The position numbers and the translations under genes were made by a program. 56,543 nt of DNA from assembly GCA_009779845.1 (NCBI GenBank), contig WRBE01000010.1, forward strand, positions 1 to 56,543, given 5' to 3'. A model generated the notes under the pieces. The model made no database searches, had not been told where the DNA came from, and worked only from the letters and a program-made list of their open reading frames with translations. Origin of the DNA: Oscillospiraceae bacterium. Lineage in GTDB: Bacteria; Bacillota; Clostridia; Oscillospirales; Oscillospiraceae. Position 1 is the stretch's first letter; every line of letters starts with the position of its first letter. Positions 46,877 to 55,700 of this stretch are shown here, one piece after another.

Positions 46877-48271
46877 ATGCAAAACAAAACACACGCCGCC
46901 ATTTATATTCGTGTTTCTACTGACCACCAGCGGGAAGAAGGATACTCCATTGATGCACAAAAAGAGATGCTGGAAGCCCATTGTGTATCAAAAGGAATTA
47001 AACACTATGAATACTATATCGACGGCGGATTTACAGGCTCGAACATTGAGCGACCTGAAATGCAGCGTCTTATCCGTGACGTGAAGTGCGGCAAAGTATC
47101 TCACGTTGTTGTTTATAAATTAGACCGCTTATCTCGAAGCCAGAAAGACACCCTGTATCTCATTGAAGATGTATTCAACCCCAACGGTGTGGATTTTATC
47201 TCTATGCAGGAGAGCATGGACACCTCTACCCCGCTGGGTCGCCTTATGCTCGGCATCCTGTCTGCGTTCGCCCAGCTTGAGCGTGAAAATATCATGGAGC
47301 GCACCCGCATGGGGATGCGGAAGCGGGTAGAGTCCGGCCTGTGGCCCGGCGGCGGCAACACACCGTATGGCTATGATTACGACAAAGAGCAAGGCATCTT
47401 AGTCCCCAACGCCGATGCAGAGAAAGTGCGGAAAATCTACGAACTCTATCTGGCGGGCCACTCCACCGGTAAGATTGCGGATATGTTGGGTTTTAAGTAT
47501 GACCGTCTGGTGTATCAGATTCTCAGCCGAAAATCCAACGCCGGATATATCCAATACAATGGTGAGGAATACCGCGGCCGCCATGAACCGATTGTCAGCT
47601 TGGAAACATACGAAGAAGCCATGCAGTATAGGAAAGAGCGTTCCGTCAAGAAGGTGTCCGAGTCAAAACATCTGTTCACGGGACTGCTCTATTGCGGCAA
47701 GTGCGGTGCGAAAATGCGCTACCAGAAGTGGGGCAAAACAGATTCCAAAATCATCTGTTACTCACAGGACAACAAGCCACATCTCGTGAAAGACCCAAAC
47801 TGCGACAACCAGCGGCTATGGGCAAGCGTTATGGAAGATGTAGTTGTGCGTGACTTGCTGGGGTTCTCTTTCGCCCTGTCCCAAAAGGAAAGCAAAGAGA
47901 TTTCCAATATGAGCCTGCTGGATATGCTACATGACCAATACAACCACGCCACGGTAAAGCTCCGGCGGCTATATGACCTCTATAGCAGCGGCGGGGATGA
48001 AGTGCTGTTGCAGTCCATTGATGATGCAAAGAAAGAGATGGCAAAAATCCAAACCCAAATTGAGAGCGAGACAGAAAAAAGCAAAAGCCAAGACCGGATG
48101 CGAAGGATGCACAAAGAAGTTTCCAGCCTTACCGATGCGTGGGCATATATGACCACCAAGGAAAAAAAGTGCGTGGCAAACGCCTGTATCAATAAAATCA
48201 CACTTCTCGACGGTGCGATTCACTTGGATTATAATCTGGATGCTGAAACCGACAGCAGTACAGTAGCATAG
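46877..48271 (+). CDS. Large serine recombinase
   Basis: A 464-residue site-specific integrase/excisionase of the SpoIVCA/TnpX group. The resolvase domain starts AAIYIRVSTDHQ (nucleophile S14), with YKLDRLSRSQKDT and ILSAFAQLERENIMERTRMG (about 75-150). The recombinase domain has PYGYDYDKEQGILVPN. A zinc ribbon, LLYCGKCGAKMRY with two later cysteines, is at about 270-320, then a coiled coil (about 355-415). Start at 46877 has AAGGAG seven bases upstream; the ATG at 46871 abuts the SD. It is the only recombinase in the element, so the natural agent for the sigG att sites, though it sits 3.1 kb from the right end. Confidence 0.93.
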   Translation: MQNKTHAAIYIRVSTDHQREEGYSIDAQKEMLEAHCVSKGIKHYEYYIDGGFTGSNIERPEMQRLIRDVKCGKVSHVVVYKLDRLSRSQKDTLYLIEDVFNPNGVDFISMQESMDTSTPLGRLMLGILSAFAQLERENIMERTRMGMRKRVESGLWPGGGNTPYGYDYDKEQGILVPNADAEKVRKIYELYLAGHSTGKIADMLGFKYDRLVYQILSRKSNAGYIQYNGEEYRGRHEPIVSLETYEEAMQYRKERSVKKVSESKHLFTGLLYCGKCGAKMRYQKWGKTDSKIICYSQDNKPHLVKDPNCDNQRLWASVMEDVVVRDLLGFSFALSQKESKEISNMSLLDMLHDQYNHATVKLRRLYDLYSSGGDEVLLQSIDDAKKEMAKIQTQIESETEKSKSQDRMRRMHKEVSSLTDAWAYMTTKEKKCVANACINKITLLDGAIHLDYNLDAETDSSTVA

Positions 48272-48279
48272 AAACTGAA

Positions 48280-48323
48280 CCCTCCTTAATATGACAGTGT
48301 GTCATATTAAGGAGGGGTTTTTT
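48280..48323 (+). terminator. Terminator after the recombinase
   Basis: A perfect 17-bp stem, CCCTCCTTAATATGACA (48280-48296) and its partner (48300-48316), 3-base loop, then TTTTTT. Confidence 0.95.
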
Positions 48324-48396
48324 GTGTGCTCTCTGACCACCTGCCCTGTATGCTCGTCTAAAACAGTGGTGTCCTCCTTTATTATTGCGCATACAG

Positions 48397-48936
48397 TTAG
48401 TCGCTAACGATGCCCTCAGCTTCTAGCCGCAGTTTGTAGAAAACCTGCAGCCATTCCGGCTGTTTCTCAACTTCGGACATAAGTTTCTCTAAACGTCTTT
48501 TCCCGACTCGTTTATCCAGTACAGCAAAAAGACGAACCATAGCATCAGGAGACGCAATGCTTTTATCAATGCTATTGTTGTGATAGGCATAAAAGGCATT
48601 ATAAAAGTAGTGGGTTCCAACTTGACTTGTCGCAACAAGATTTGCCTGCTCATGACGCTCTTGATACATATGAGACCTTATTTTTTCTTCCCTTTCCCAG
48701 ACAAATTCGTGCCACGCATTATAGTACTTTTCGCTGAAGTTAAAGTAGTCACACTGAAATATTTCTTTCCCATCAAGACGAATTGCTGCCCGCCCGGTTT
48801 GATCATGTGCACCTCGATAGTTCGTTTTGAAATATTGTATTCGCCCTTTGAGAGAATCGCAAATGTTCTCTTGCTCCAGTACTTTTCGCATCGCACTCCA
48901 CGAAATGCCGGGGCGCGGATGATTTTTTCTTCCCAT
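48397..48936 (-). CDS. SF0329-like protein of unknown function
   Basis: A 179-residue protein. ICDSLKGRIQYFKTNYRGAHD, GRAAIRLDGKEIF and a C-terminal LDKRVGKRRLEKL resemble the conserved SF0329 family of Shigella and many Firmicutes, which has no known role; the match is from memory. AGGAGAAG precedes the ATG. It is convergent with the recombinase gene across the strong terminator. Confidence 0.6.
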   Translation of the reverse strand: MGRKNHPRPGISWSAMRKVLEQENICDSLKGRIQYFKTNYRGAHDQTGRAAIRLDGKEIFQCDYFNFSEKYYNAWHEFVWEREEKIRSHMYQERHEQANLVATSQVGTHYFYNAFYAYHNNSIDKSIASPDAMVRLFAVLDKRVGKRRLEKLMSEVEKQPEWLQVFYKLRLEAEGIVSD

Positions 48937-49025
48937 GACTTCTCCTATCTTAAGTATAAAGCACTACCGCCTACGCTGACGGCACAGCCTTTCGCTACCC
49001 AATCAGTCTAACACAAACATCCACC

Positions 49026-51176
49026 CTACACCTGCTTCATACTCAACCCAATCCGCTTCTTCTCCGGCTCTACTTGCAGCACCACCGCCTGCACCACATC
49101 CCCCACCGCGACCACCTCAGAGGGGTGGCGTACAAAGCGGTCTGCGAGTTCTGAGATGTGAACCAAGCCGTCTTGATGCACGCCGATGTCTACAAACGCA
49201 CCGAAGTCAATCACATTCCGCACCGTGCCGGAGAGGGTCATGCCGGGGGTGAGGTCTTCCATGTGTAACACGTCCTGCCGCATGAGCGGGGGTGGCAGCT
49301 CATCTCTGGGGTCACGGCCCGGTTTTAAGAGGTTGGCCACAATGTCAGTCAGGGTCGGCACACCCACCCCACACGCTTGGGCGGCCTCGGCTGTGCCGAT
49401 TGCTTGCAGGCGGCACTGCAACTCACCTAAGTTGCCGGATTTCACGTCTTCCGGCGTGTAGCCCAGCAGGGCGAGCAATGCCTTTGCCGCTTTATATGAT
49501 TCCGGGTGGACAGAGGTGTTGTCCAAGATTTGCTTGGATTCCGACACCCGCAAAAATCCGGCACACTGTTCATACGCTTTCGGGCCCAGCTTTGGCACTT
49601 TGCGGAGGGTTTTTCTGTCCGGGAACGCACCATGTTCTTCCCGATAGGCGACAATGTTTTTTGCCGTGGTTGCGGTCAGTCCCGACACTTGCGTGAGCAG
49701 GGGGACGGACGCAATGTTCAAGTCAACGCCAACTTGGTTCACGCAGTCCTCCACCACGGCTTCTAATGCTTGATCCAACCGTGCCCCCGGCATGTCGTGT
49801 TGGTACTGCCCGACACCGATACTCTTGGGGTCAATTTTCACCAATTCTGCCAAGGGGTCTAACAATCTCCGTGCAATGGACACGGCAGAGCGGAGGGTTA
49901 GGTCTAGCTCGGGAAACTCGTCTGCCGCCAACTTGGAAGCGGAATAGACCGAAGCCCCGGCCTCGTTTACCACCATATAGCTGACCTTGCCGCCCATGTC
50001 ACGGATTACGTCCGCCACAAACGCCTCCGCCTCACCGGAGGCCGTACCGTTGCCGATTGCAATACAACTGACACCATGGCGTGTGATTAGTTTACGCAGG
50101 ATGTCCGCCGCTTTTTCTGTTTGGTTGAGCGGCGGGGTGGGGTAAATCACGTCCGTATCAAGCACACGCCCGGTTTCGTCTACCACCGCCAGCTTACAGC
50201 CGGTACGATACGCCGGGTCAAGCCCCAATGTCACCCGGCCTTTCACCGGCGGCTGCATGAGGAGCGGTTTGAGATTGAGTGCAAACATCGAAATAGCTTG
50301 CTCGTCTGCCCGGTCGGTAAGCTGACTACGCATCTCCCGCTCCACTGACGGAAAGAGTAAGCGTTTGAACGAATCTTCCGCCGCCTCTGCCACTAAGTCG
50401 GATGTAATGCTGCCCGGCCATACAAAGGCTTTGTGTAACATAGCGAGGGCTTCGGCCTCATCCACTTCGATAGAAACTTTGAGCAACTTCTCCCGCTCGC
50501 CCCGGTTTATCGCCAATATTTGGTGGCTGGAAAGCGATTTATACGCCGCATCAAAGGCATAGTACAACCGATAGACAGAGTCTTCTTCCGGGCTTACCGC
50601 ACGGACAGCAACCCGACCAGTTCCGGCAACCAGCTCCCGCAGGGCTTGCCGCACACCGGCATCATCGGACATGTCCTCTGCGATAATGTCTTTTGCACCG
50701 GAGATGGCATCTTCTGTAGTCAGCACCCCTTGTGCTTCGTTGATGTATGGACGTGCAAGGTCAGAGATGGAACCGCTCTCCAACTCTTGCTCGAAAATCA
50801 GATGTGCCAACGGTTCCAGCCCCCGCTCTCTGGCTATAGTGGCACGAGTGCGCCGCTTGGGGCGATAGGGGCGGTAGAGGTCTTCCACCGCTGTCAGTGT
50901 TTCGGCGTTTTTAATGTCGGCTTCCAGTTCCGGTGTCAGCTTGCCAAGCTCTGTGATGACGGCGAGGACTTCTTGTTTCCTTGCTTCCAAGTTACGCAAA
51001 TAGGCCAGCCGCTCTGCGATTTGACGCAGAACTTGGTCGTCTAGTGTTCCGTGCTGCTCTTTCCGATACCGAGCAATGAACGGAATGGTACAGCCCCCAT
51101 CTAAGAGTTCTATGATGTTTTGAGCGAACAAGAGCTTGATGTCAAACTCTTGGCTCAGTACTTCGGCAAAATTCAT
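49026..51176 (-). CDS. tex: Tex-family RNA-binding S1 protein
   Basis: A 716-residue Tex/YdcI protein, normally a chromosomal factor acting on RNA polymerase and transcript release. Domains in order: N-terminal HTH (FAEVLSQEFDIK), TVEDLYRPYRPKRRTRATIARERGLEPLA core in pieces DLYRPYRPKRRTRA, YqgF-like nuclease fold (GLDPAYRTGCKLAVVD), helix-hairpin-helix (TAKNIVAYREEHG) and S1 (LSGTVRNVIDFGAFVDIGVHQDGLVHISEL). Full length. Start at 51176 from GGAGGG and because the promoter lies inside the longer open frame. It lies inside the element, just within attR, which is unusual for this gene. Confidence 0.95.
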   Translation of the reverse strand: MNFAEVLSQEFDIKLLFAQNIIELLDGGCTIPFIARYRKEQHGTLDDQVLRQIAERLAYLRNLEARKQEVLAVITELGKLTPELEADIKNAETLTAVEDLYRPYRPKRRTRATIARERGLEPLAHLIFEQELESGSISDLARPYINEAQGVLTTEDAISGAKDIIAEDMSDDAGVRQALRELVAGTGRVAVRAVSPEEDSVYRLYYAFDAAYKSLSSHQILAINRGEREKLLKVSIEVDEAEALAMLHKAFVWPGSITSDLVAEAAEDSFKRLLFPSVEREMRSQLTDRADEQAISMFALNLKPLLMQPPVKGRVTLGLDPAYRTGCKLAVVDETGRVLDTDVIYPTPPLNQTEKAADILRKLITRHGVSCIAIGNGTASGEAEAFVADVIRDMGGKVSYMVVNEAGASVYSASKLAADEFPELDLTLRSAVSIARRLLDPLAELVKIDPKSIGVGQYQHDMPGARLDQALEAVVEDCVNQVGVDLNIASVPLLTQVSGLTATTAKNIVAYREEHGAFPDRKTLRKVPKLGPKAYEQCAGFLRVSESKQILDNTSVHPESYKAAKALLALLGYTPEDVKSGNLGELQCRLQAIGTAEAAQACGVGVPTLTDIVANLLKPGRDPRDELPPPLMRQDVLHMEDLTPGMTLSGTVRNVIDFGAFVDIGVHQDGLVHISELADRFVRHPSEVVAVGDVVQAVVLQVEPEKKRIGLSMKQV

Positions 51177-51207
51177 GATTGCTTGCCCTCCATATCTTTC
51201 AAACGCT

Positions 51208-51236
51208 ATCATACGCATTCCTTTCGAGATTGTCAA
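51208..51236 (-). promoter_or_regulatory. Promoter of tex
   Basis: Minus strand TTGACA (51231-51236), 17-base spacer, TATGAT (51208-51213). It lies inside the element, so tex expression moves with it. Bases 51,237-51,348 show nothing definite apart from a weak rightward TTGTAA-N17-TATTTT. Confidence 0.85.
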
Positions 51237-51348
51237 CGATTCCCTTTTGAAGCTGGCTAAAATTGATTTCCTCGTCTGCATAGAAATTCCCTCTTGCAAT
51301 TTCCCGCAATCCATTGTAAAATCAAGGAAAGCTCTATATTTTAACCAT

Positions 51349-51383
51349 GTTTTCGCCTAGCGATAACCATTCCGATGATTATC
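51349..51383 (+). other. attR: right junction of the sigG element
   Basis: The element arm GTTTTCGCCTAGCGATAA (51349-51366) followed by CCA and the core TTCCGATGATTATC (51370-51383). Joined to the left-end arm it forms attP: 18-bp arms matching at 16 of 18 positions around CCATTCCGATGA. Confidence 0.9.
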
Positions 51384-51860
51384 GGCGAAATTCGGCGGTA
51401 TCTCCGGGACAACAGCCCCATTCGGGTCAGCCGCAGTATGCGGGATTTGGCGTATAAAGTCCTGCAAGTCAAAGAACGGCTGATGGGCGAAAAACAAAAA
51501 GAACCCACCATCGACGAGATTGCCAAAGAATTAGACATTCGGCGAGAAGAGGTCGTCACCGCCTTAGACGCTATTATGGATCCTGTCAGCCTTCACGAAC
51601 CGGTCTACACCGACGGCGGGGATGACATCTGCGTCATGGATCAAGTGGGGGACACGAAAAATACCGATGAATCCTGGATTGAGCAGATTGCCTTAAACGA
51701 GGCCATCGCCCGCCTTACAGACCGGGAAAAACACATTTTGGCCCTGCGGTTTTATGACGGGAAAACCCAGATGGAGGTTGCCGGAGAGGTTGGGATCAGC
51801 CAAGCGCAAGTCTCTCGGCTGGAAAAGAATGCCATTGGGCAGATTAAGAAAAATTTGTAG
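51384..51860 (+). CDS. sigG: sigG 3' part (RNA polymerase sigma-G, interrupted)
   Basis: The remaining 158 codons of sigma-G, in frame with the 5' part across the core. GEIRRYLRDNSPIRVSRSMRD completes region 2.4 and opens region 3, with KEPTIDEIAKELDI next; region 4 has LTDREKHILALRFYDGKTQMEVAGEVGISQAQVSRLEK, here DREKHILALRF and SQAQVSRLEK, the -35 recognition helix. The sequence shows no decay. The first ATG (51375) in frame lacks an SD and the fragment lacks its native promoter, so it is silent until the element leaves. Confidence 0.97.
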   Translation, partial: GEIRRYLRDNSPIRVSRSMRDLAYKVLQVKERLMGEKQKEPTIDEIAKELDIRREEVVTALDAIMDPVSLHEPVYTDGGDDICVMDQVGDTKNTDESWIEQIALNEAIARLTDREKHILALRFYDGKTQMEVAGEVGISQAQVSRLEKNAIGQIKKNL

Positions 51861-51885
51861 GTTTTGGGGGCCGGCGAATGCGCCC

Positions 51886-52623
51886 CTACACCCCCCCAAA
51901 CTCCATCCGCACCTCAAACCGGAGCTTTCCGACTTCATCCATCCCCCGGACATGCCGGACATCTTCCGCTTTGCCGCAGTAGAGGGTGAGGGTTTCGCCG
52001 GGGAATCCCTCTTGCACATAGTTCATCTCCACCTGCGATATATATTGATCCCCGTACCGCTCATAATGCAGGGCATCACAGGCCATGTCGGCGTATTTGG
52101 TGTTGTTGACATGGCCGTTGATATCTGTGTCGCTGTAATAGATGGGTCGGATGAGGGCAAGCTCCATCTCCGGGGGTGCTTTGATTTTTGCGGGAATAAT
52201 ATCCTTGACAACCGTCGGTCTGGGGCTGTGGGCTAGGCTTGGGATTGTGGCGGGTTTTAGGATTTTCCGCTGAGTGATGTCTGCCAATACCCATGAAATC
52301 ACCGCCTCACCGATGCACTCGCCTCCCACGAAAATATCAAAGTCCCGGAACACCGCCGCTGTTTTTCCCACACCCCGGTGCCATGTGATGATATCCAGCA
52401 CATCCTCGTATCCGATGGGCCGGCTCAGAGTGAGATGCACCCGCACCATCATCCAGGCTGCGTTATGCTCTCTTGCCATCTGCTCGCCGCCGATGCCTAG
52501 GATAATGGCGTGTTCGGTGGACATGTCTTGTAAATACCCCAAAAGCGCAGACAGCTTGCATCGTTTGTGGATGTCAATATCCACAGGCCGAAGGTGGTAT
52601 TTGCGTGCCAATATCTCGTTCAT
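51886..52623 (-). CDS. Acyl-ACP thioesterase
   Basis: A 245-residue double hot-dog thioesterase (FatA/FatB-like, PF01643) releasing fatty acids from acyl carrier protein. The second hot dog holds YYSDTDINGHVNNTKYADMACDAL (about 165-188) with the catalytic N-x-H-x3-x-C-like set, and the first holds HRGVGKTAAVFRDFDIF. GGAGGG precedes the ATG. It is convergent with sigG and separate from fatty-acid synthesis genes. Confidence 0.92.
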   Translation of the reverse strand: MNEILARKYHLRPVDIDIHKRCKLSALLGYLQDMSTEHAIILGIGGEQMAREHNAAWMMVRVHLTLSRPIGYEDVLDIITWHRGVGKTAAVFRDFDIFVGGECIGEAVISWVLADITQRKILKPATIPSLAHSPRPTVVKDIIPAKIKAPPEMELALIRPIYYSDTDINGHVNNTKYADMACDALHYERYGDQYISQVEMNYVQEGFPGETLTLYCGKAEDVRHVRGMDEVGKLRFEVRMEFGGV

Positions 52624-52656
52624 GTACGATACCCTCCCACTATGATTGTTCTCAAA

Positions 52657-52685
52657 AGTATATCACGATTTCCTTTGATCTGCAA
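52657..52685 (-). promoter_or_regulatory. Promoter of the thioesterase gene
   Basis: Minus strand TTGCAG (52680-52685), 17-base spacer, TATACT (52657-52662), about 30 nt before the start. Confidence 0.65.
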
Positions 52686-52754
52686 AAGGGCGGCAAAGCC
52701 GCTAGAGGGGCTTCATACAGTTTCGACTATAGTCGAGTGTTTTCAGAAAATCTG

Positions 52755-52782
52755 TGGGCCCAGCGCAAATGCGCTGGGCCCA
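52755..52782 (-). terminator. Hairpin after the large SLH gene
   Basis: TGGGCCCAGCGCA (52755-52767) and TGCGCTGGGCCCA (52770-52782), a perfect 13-bp stem with a 2-base loop, 18 bp after the stop; GATTTTCTG follows on the minus strand. Confidence 0.7.
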
Positions 52783-52799
52783 TAGATTGTTTTAGATTG

Positions 52800-55700
52800 C
52801 TATTCTGGTAGCATCTCCTGCGGGGTATAGATGTACTTCCAGTTAATGGCACCATCACGGCCTCTGGTCAAATAGTGATAGTTAGCCGCACCCAGCACCG
52901 ACGGGAAAAACCAATCTGTTTCCAGCACGTCTGGGAAGTCACGAATATAATCTTCATTCTCTATGTCCACTGCGTTCAAGGCTGCTCGGCTGTCTACACG
53001 GTCTAAAATCCGGTTGACCGCCGTTGCTACTTCGGCACGGGTGATGCTGGCACCGGGACGGAATCTGTTCTGATCGTCTCCTACCATCCAGCCCTCAGAG
53101 AAGACTGTGTACACATAGTTGTCCGCCCAGCGACTGATTTGGCCTACATCCACGAATGCCATCTCGCCGGCCTCTTCCGCATACTCCACAGTACGAGCCA
53201 ACATGGCCGCCAGTTGCTCCCGAGTAATCGGGGCTGTCGGTAAGAATCTGCCGCGCTCGTCACCCTGCACCAGACCTTCCGTATAGGCCCAGGCTACATA
53301 GTGGTAGAACCAATTCGTCTCGCTCACGTCACTGAACACATCAAAGCTGTCCATATCTTCCGGTAGTGTCCCCGCCTCAAAGTCTTCTATCATTGTCCGG
53401 GCCAGAATGGCTGCCACTTGGGCTCGTGTAATGCTCGTGCGTGGCATGAACTCGCCCGCGGCGTTGCCAAACATGTACGCCGGGTGGAATTCTCGCACTA
53501 CCGGCTCTGTCAGCGCCGCCATGGCTTCCTCCAGCGCAATTCTCGCCTCGGTGATTGCATCACGGGCTGCCGCTGGGTCGGCTTGCGCCAACACACGCTG
53601 GGCTTCTGCTAAGGCTTCTGCAAACGCTGCCCATGTTTCCGGGGTGTAGATTGCTTCATCTCTCTCTTCCGCCTGCTCAATTGCATCTTCCAGCGCGGCA
53701 CGTCTGACTGCATCCAATACATCCAACAAGCTCTCTGTCGCTGTGTCCACTACCAATTGGTCAGGTGCCGTCAAAGCCGTGCGGGCGGCGGCAAGAACCG
53801 CTGCTTGCGATGCCGTTAGCGTGTAGTCTAGTTCCGCAAGCATATGCTCCGCTTCCGCTATCGCTTCTTCCAAGGCAGCTCTGTCTATGGGCACTGTTAC
53901 CGTGATGACAAAGTTTTGTGTGAAATTACTTGTTTCCGTCAGGCCGTTTATAATGGTCGCACGGACAACAACCGTCCCCGGTGCTGTGGTGCGCAACGTG
54001 GTACCGCTGATGGTCGCACCGGTTGTGCCTGCATTGTACACGCTCCAAACAATGGTGCGATTTGTGGCGGTGGACGGAACCGCTGTGCCTGCCAAAGCTA
54101 GGTCTGTACCCACTGTGGCCGTTGTGGGCACACCGATGATGCTGGTCACCGGTCTGAATTCGCTGGTGTCAATCGCATCCCCGATTACAACGATGTGATT
54201 GATTGACGTGTTGCCATTTAGCCGATCCTCCATGGTGAAGTTATGGCCGAATATTCGCAGATAGACCGCCCCCTGATTTGCCACAGTGTCAGGCAGAGCA
54301 AATTCGACATACGTCCGGGTTAAGGGGTTTTCAAATACCTCAAAACTGTTATCGCTGGCCCGCAAGGGCTGGGCCACACTGTCCGGAATCATGATAAACG
54401 GTCCGTTCGGGCCGTTGAGGCTATAGGCCAGTGCAAACTCGTTCGGGCCGCTTCCGGTGGATTTTTGCTGGGTGCTAAACCGGATGTTTTCAAACCCGGT
54501 GGTTTCAAACCGAAGTTGCCAAGCAGTGGCTGTGTCAACGGTGATATCTGTGCCGCCCACGGTGTCCCCCACACTTTGCCAACCACGCTCGGTTGCACCA
54601 TTGTTAAATACAATCGGTGTCCGTTCCTGTGTCCCCATCGAACCGATTGTGCGCTGTACATTATTGTCCCAAGCGGTCAGGTGCGATACATCCATGAAGT
54701 ACCCGCCGGTGGCGTTAAATCGATTCCCCGCTTCCGCTTCAATATTCACGGGCTGGGTTAAGAGCACAAGGACTTCAGGCACTATGGTCGCCACTACAAT
54801 CATGAGCTCTTGCTCGTCATGGCCCACATCGTTTGTGGCTCTCACGGTGAAGGTAAACGTCCCCTCTGTTGTGGGAGTGCCCGTGATTGCGCCGGTGTCT
54901 GTATTCAAAGTCAGGCCACCGGGTAGATTGCCCGCCGTCACTTCCCATGTAATCGGCGTGTCACCTGTCGCAGCCAGTGTTGCGTTGTAAACCCTGCTCA
55001 CTGTGCCGCCAAGTAGTGCTGTGGTAATGATTGTCGGTTGCTCCGGAGCTGGGGCTATCACAATTGTCAACTCTTGCGTGGCAGAATAGCCCGCATCGTT
55101 TGTGGCTCTCACGGTGAAGGTAAACGTGCCCTCTTCTGTTGGGGTGCCGCTGATTGTGCCATTTTCTGCTAAGGTTAGGCCATCAGGCAGGGTACCCGTT
55201 GCCACTTCCCATGTAATCGGGTCGCCGCCGGTCGCTTCCAGTGTTGCGGTGTAGGAAACATCTATTGTGCCATCAGGTAGCGTTGCGGTGGTGATCGTCG
55301 GCGGTGCTGGTACCGGAGTTACCGTAATCGGGAAGTCTTGTGTGAACGGTATGCCCACTTCCGTGCCGTCTGTGATGGTTGCACGGACGATGACTGTACC
55401 CGGTGTTGTCGCATGTAGCGTGGTACCAGCGAGGGTTGCACCGGTGCCGCTTGGGTCGTGTATACTCCACACGATGTCTTGGTTTGTTGCGGTTCCCGGA
55501 GCCACTGTGCCGGTCAGGGTCAGGTCTGTATCCACAATGACTGTTGTCGGTACATTGATAATTTCACGAACCGGTACGAAGATGTCGGCGTCAACCGCAT
55601 CACCGATTACAACAATGTGGTTGATCGACGTGTTGCCATTTCTCCGGTCAGCCAGTAGGTCTTCCCGCAAGTTCTCGTCATTGTTCAGGCTGAAATTGTA

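Larger units (their letters stand above)
26143..51372. mobile_element. 25,230-bp sigG-intervening element carrying type I-C CRISPR-Cas
   Basis: Bounded by direct copies of a 14-bp core inside sigG codons; precise recombination restores the reading frame. It carries a large serine recombinase, MobC, a RepA-like ATPase and a relaxase (an integrative mobilisable module), an XRE regulator, McrB-like and other ATPase genes, DUF503 and tex genes, and a full type I-C cas operon with an 86-repeat array. No conjugation machinery or phage structural gene is present, so transfer would need a helper. It is analogous to the sigK skin element but unrelated in content. Confidence 0.93.

Noticed and set aside
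51176..51314. Longer N-terminus for Tex starting at 51,314
   Set aside because: The tex promoter (51,208-51,236) lies within that extension, and the SD GGAGGG fits the start at 51,176.
51237..51383. A promoter TTGTAA-N17-TATTTT that might express the sigG 3' half
   Set aside because: The boxes are weak, the first ATG has no SD, and regions 3 and 4 alone would not make a working sigma factor.
25860..51860. The sigG split as an assembly chimera or a chromosomal rearrangement
   Set aside because: The 14-bp core, the restored frame and the palindromic attP fit site-specific insertion exactly; a chimera would not give these.
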